DNA of 7,198 nt, from assembly GCA_959599615.1 (NCBI GenBank), contig CAUGKA010000102.1, positions 1 through 7,198 on the forward strand, given 5' to 3'. The translations under genes and the position numbers were made by a program. Below are positions 6,660 through 7,198 of this stretch, in pieces; position 1 is the first letter of the stretch; every line of letters starts with the position of its first letter. A model generated the notes under the pieces. It worked only from the letters and a program-made list of their open reading frames with translations, had not been told where the DNA came from and did not search any database. The stretch comes from an uncultured Collinsella sp. GTDB lineage: Bacteria; Actinomycetota; Coriobacteriia; Coriobacteriales; Coriobacteriaceae.

Positions 6660-6665
6660 CCTCCT
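6660..6665 (-). promoter_or_regulatory. Perfect ribosome binding site deciding the tig start
   Basis: AGGAGG on the minus strand, six bases before TTG (6651-6653) and three before GTG (6654-6656). The ATG at 6666-6668 lies immediately upstream of it, so a protein begun there would have Arg-Arg encoded by this site. The TTG has the best spacing. Confidence 0.8.
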
Positions 6666-6677
6666 CATACTGCCCAG

Positions 6678-6707
6678 CTTATCTGAGGTGCTGGTACCTT
6701 TATGCAA
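6678..6707 (-). promoter_or_regulatory. Candidate tig promoter
   Basis: On the minus strand TTGCAT (6702-6707) and GATAAG (6678-6683) are 18 bases apart. The start of transcription would fall near 6671, giving a short leader just long enough for the AGGAGG site. The boxes match consensus only partly, and read-through from the tRNA-Leu promoter is an alternative. Confidence 0.3.
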
Positions 6708-6744
6708 CAAAGAGTCGCGACGGCCAGGGCCGACGCAGATGCGT

Positions 6745-6828
6745 TGGTGCGGGCGAAAGGACTCGAACCTTCACGGGAATCCCACCAGAACCTAAATCTG
6801 GCGCGTCTACCAATTCCGCCACGCCCGC
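6745..6828 (-). tRNA. tRNA-Leu (anticodon UAG)
   Basis: The acceptor stem GCGGGCG (6822-6828) pairs with CGCCCGC (6749-6755) over all seven positions. The anticodon stem is CCAGA/TCTGG with loop TTTAGGT, which places the anticodon TAG at 6792-6794 and reads CUA/CUN leucine codons. The variable region is long (TGGGATTCCCGT), as expected for a class II tRNA. The T arm contains GGTTCGAGTCC. The discriminator is A at 6748, and CCA is encoded at 6745-6747. The gene stands alone between the molybdenum hydroxylase and tig. I see no convincing promoter or T-tract terminator of its own, so it may be transcribed together with tig. Confidence 0.97.
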
Positions 6829-6918
6829 ATGAGCGCACAGACTAGGAATGATAGCAGATACGAACGACAAGCGCACGCACACGTTTTACAGGCTCACGAC
6901 CTCACCACGAGTGCGAAA

Positions 6919-6939
6919 GGCGGGGCGAGTTGCCCCGCC
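6919..6939 (-). terminator. Probable terminator of the molybdenum hydroxylase gene
   Basis: GGCGGGGC (6919-6926) pairs with GCCCCGCC (6932-6939) around a five-base loop, a very stable 8-bp GC stem. On the minus strand it is followed by TTTCGC, so the U tract is short. It lies 29 bases past the stop at 6969 and separates that gene from tRNA-Leu. Confidence 0.55.
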
Positions 6940-6968
6940 CCGCCCATTACGACTTGTTCGCCGACCCG

Positions 6969-7198
6969 CTACTCCCCCAGCAGGGCCTTCTCGGGCGTGA
7001 TCGGCAGCGAGCGCACCTGGTGGCCGGTGGCGTGTGCCACGGCCGAGGCCACGGCGGAGAGCGGCGTGTTGATGACGACCTCGCCGATCGACTTGGCACC
7101 AAAAGGACCCGTCGGCTCGTAGCTCGGCTCAAAGGCCACGCGAATGCTGCCGATATCCAGGCGCGTGGGCAGCTTGTAGCTCATAAAGTTGCCGGTGC
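6969..7198 (-). CDS. Molybdenum hydroxylase large subunit, C-terminal end (xanthine dehydrogenase/aldehyde oxidase family), partial
   Basis: Only the last 76 complete codons are in the window; the reading frame is open through the right edge (TGNFMSYKLPT), so the ATG at 7184 is internal rather than the start. The segment carries the hallmark end of the molybdopterin-binding subunit: a MSYKLPTRLDI strand, then GPFGAKSIGEVVINTP, then a helix AVASAVAHATG and a RSLPITPEKAL tail. In this family the Glu of the GAK-GE motif (here in SIGE) corresponds to the catalytic glutamate that activates the Mo-bound oxygen. The family hydroxylates purines, aldehydes or other N-heterocycles; the substrate cannot be told from this fragment, so I give no gene symbol. 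The stop is TAG at 6969-6971, followed by a GC-rich hairpin. Confidence 0.88.
   Translation of the reverse strand, partial: TGNFMSYKLPTRLDIGSIRVAFEPSYEPTGPFGAKSIGEVVINTPLSAVASAVAHATGHQVRSLPITPEKALLGE

Noticed and set aside
5328..6686. Open frame of 452 codons on the plus strand, antisense to tig
   Set aside because: A repetitive Leu/Val/Gly/Asp product, the reverse-strand image of GAC/GTC/GAG-rich tig codons.
6700..6882. 60-codon frame on the minus strand containing GVAELVDAPDLGSGG
   Set aside because: This is the well-known false translation of a tRNA-Leu gene; the tRNA at 6745-6828 explains it.

Overview
The window comes from a GC-rich bacterial chromosome and is almost entirely housekeeping. 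All confident genes lie on the minus strand. Read in transcription order (high to low coordinate) they are: the C-terminal end of a molybdenum hydroxylase (xanthine dehydrogenase family), tRNA-Leu(UAG), trigger factor (tig), clpP, clpX and valS. Gene order, codon composition and protein character suggest a Coriobacteriia-type actinobacterium from the gut, perhaps Collinsella. That assignment is inference from recall of the family, not from a search.

Layout. 6969-7198: last ~76 codons of the molybdenum hydroxylase, running off the right edge, followed by a GC-rich hairpin (6919-6939) that probably ends it. 6745-6828: tRNA-Leu with a long variable arm and encoded CCA. 5355-6653: trigger factor, whose start is best placed on a TTG six bases after a perfect AGGAGG. 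5192-5354: intergenic stretch with a strong hairpin (5238-5278) just before clpP. 4571-5191 and 3163-4569: clpP and clpX, one base apart and clearly co-transcribed. 3106-3141: a textbook intrinsic terminator closing clpX. 2952-3105: valS leader with an 18-bp hairpin immediately before the ribosome binding site. 255-2951: valS. 1-254: no recognised gene, but a long, well-paired stem-loop structure plus an uncharacterised 50-codon reading frame.

Function. Trigger factor binds nascent chains at the ribosome exit, while ClpX unfolds and feeds substrates to the ClpP peptidase, so tig-clpP-clpX is a compact protein quality-control block. Valyl-tRNA synthetase and tRNA-Leu supply translation. The molybdenum hydroxylase belongs to a separate catabolic unit upstream.

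I did not find a clearly new multi-gene system. The parts most worth a second look are the structured element at about 46-256, the valS leader hairpin, the hairpin between tig and clpP, and a trigger factor whose FKBP-like domain looks degenerate.
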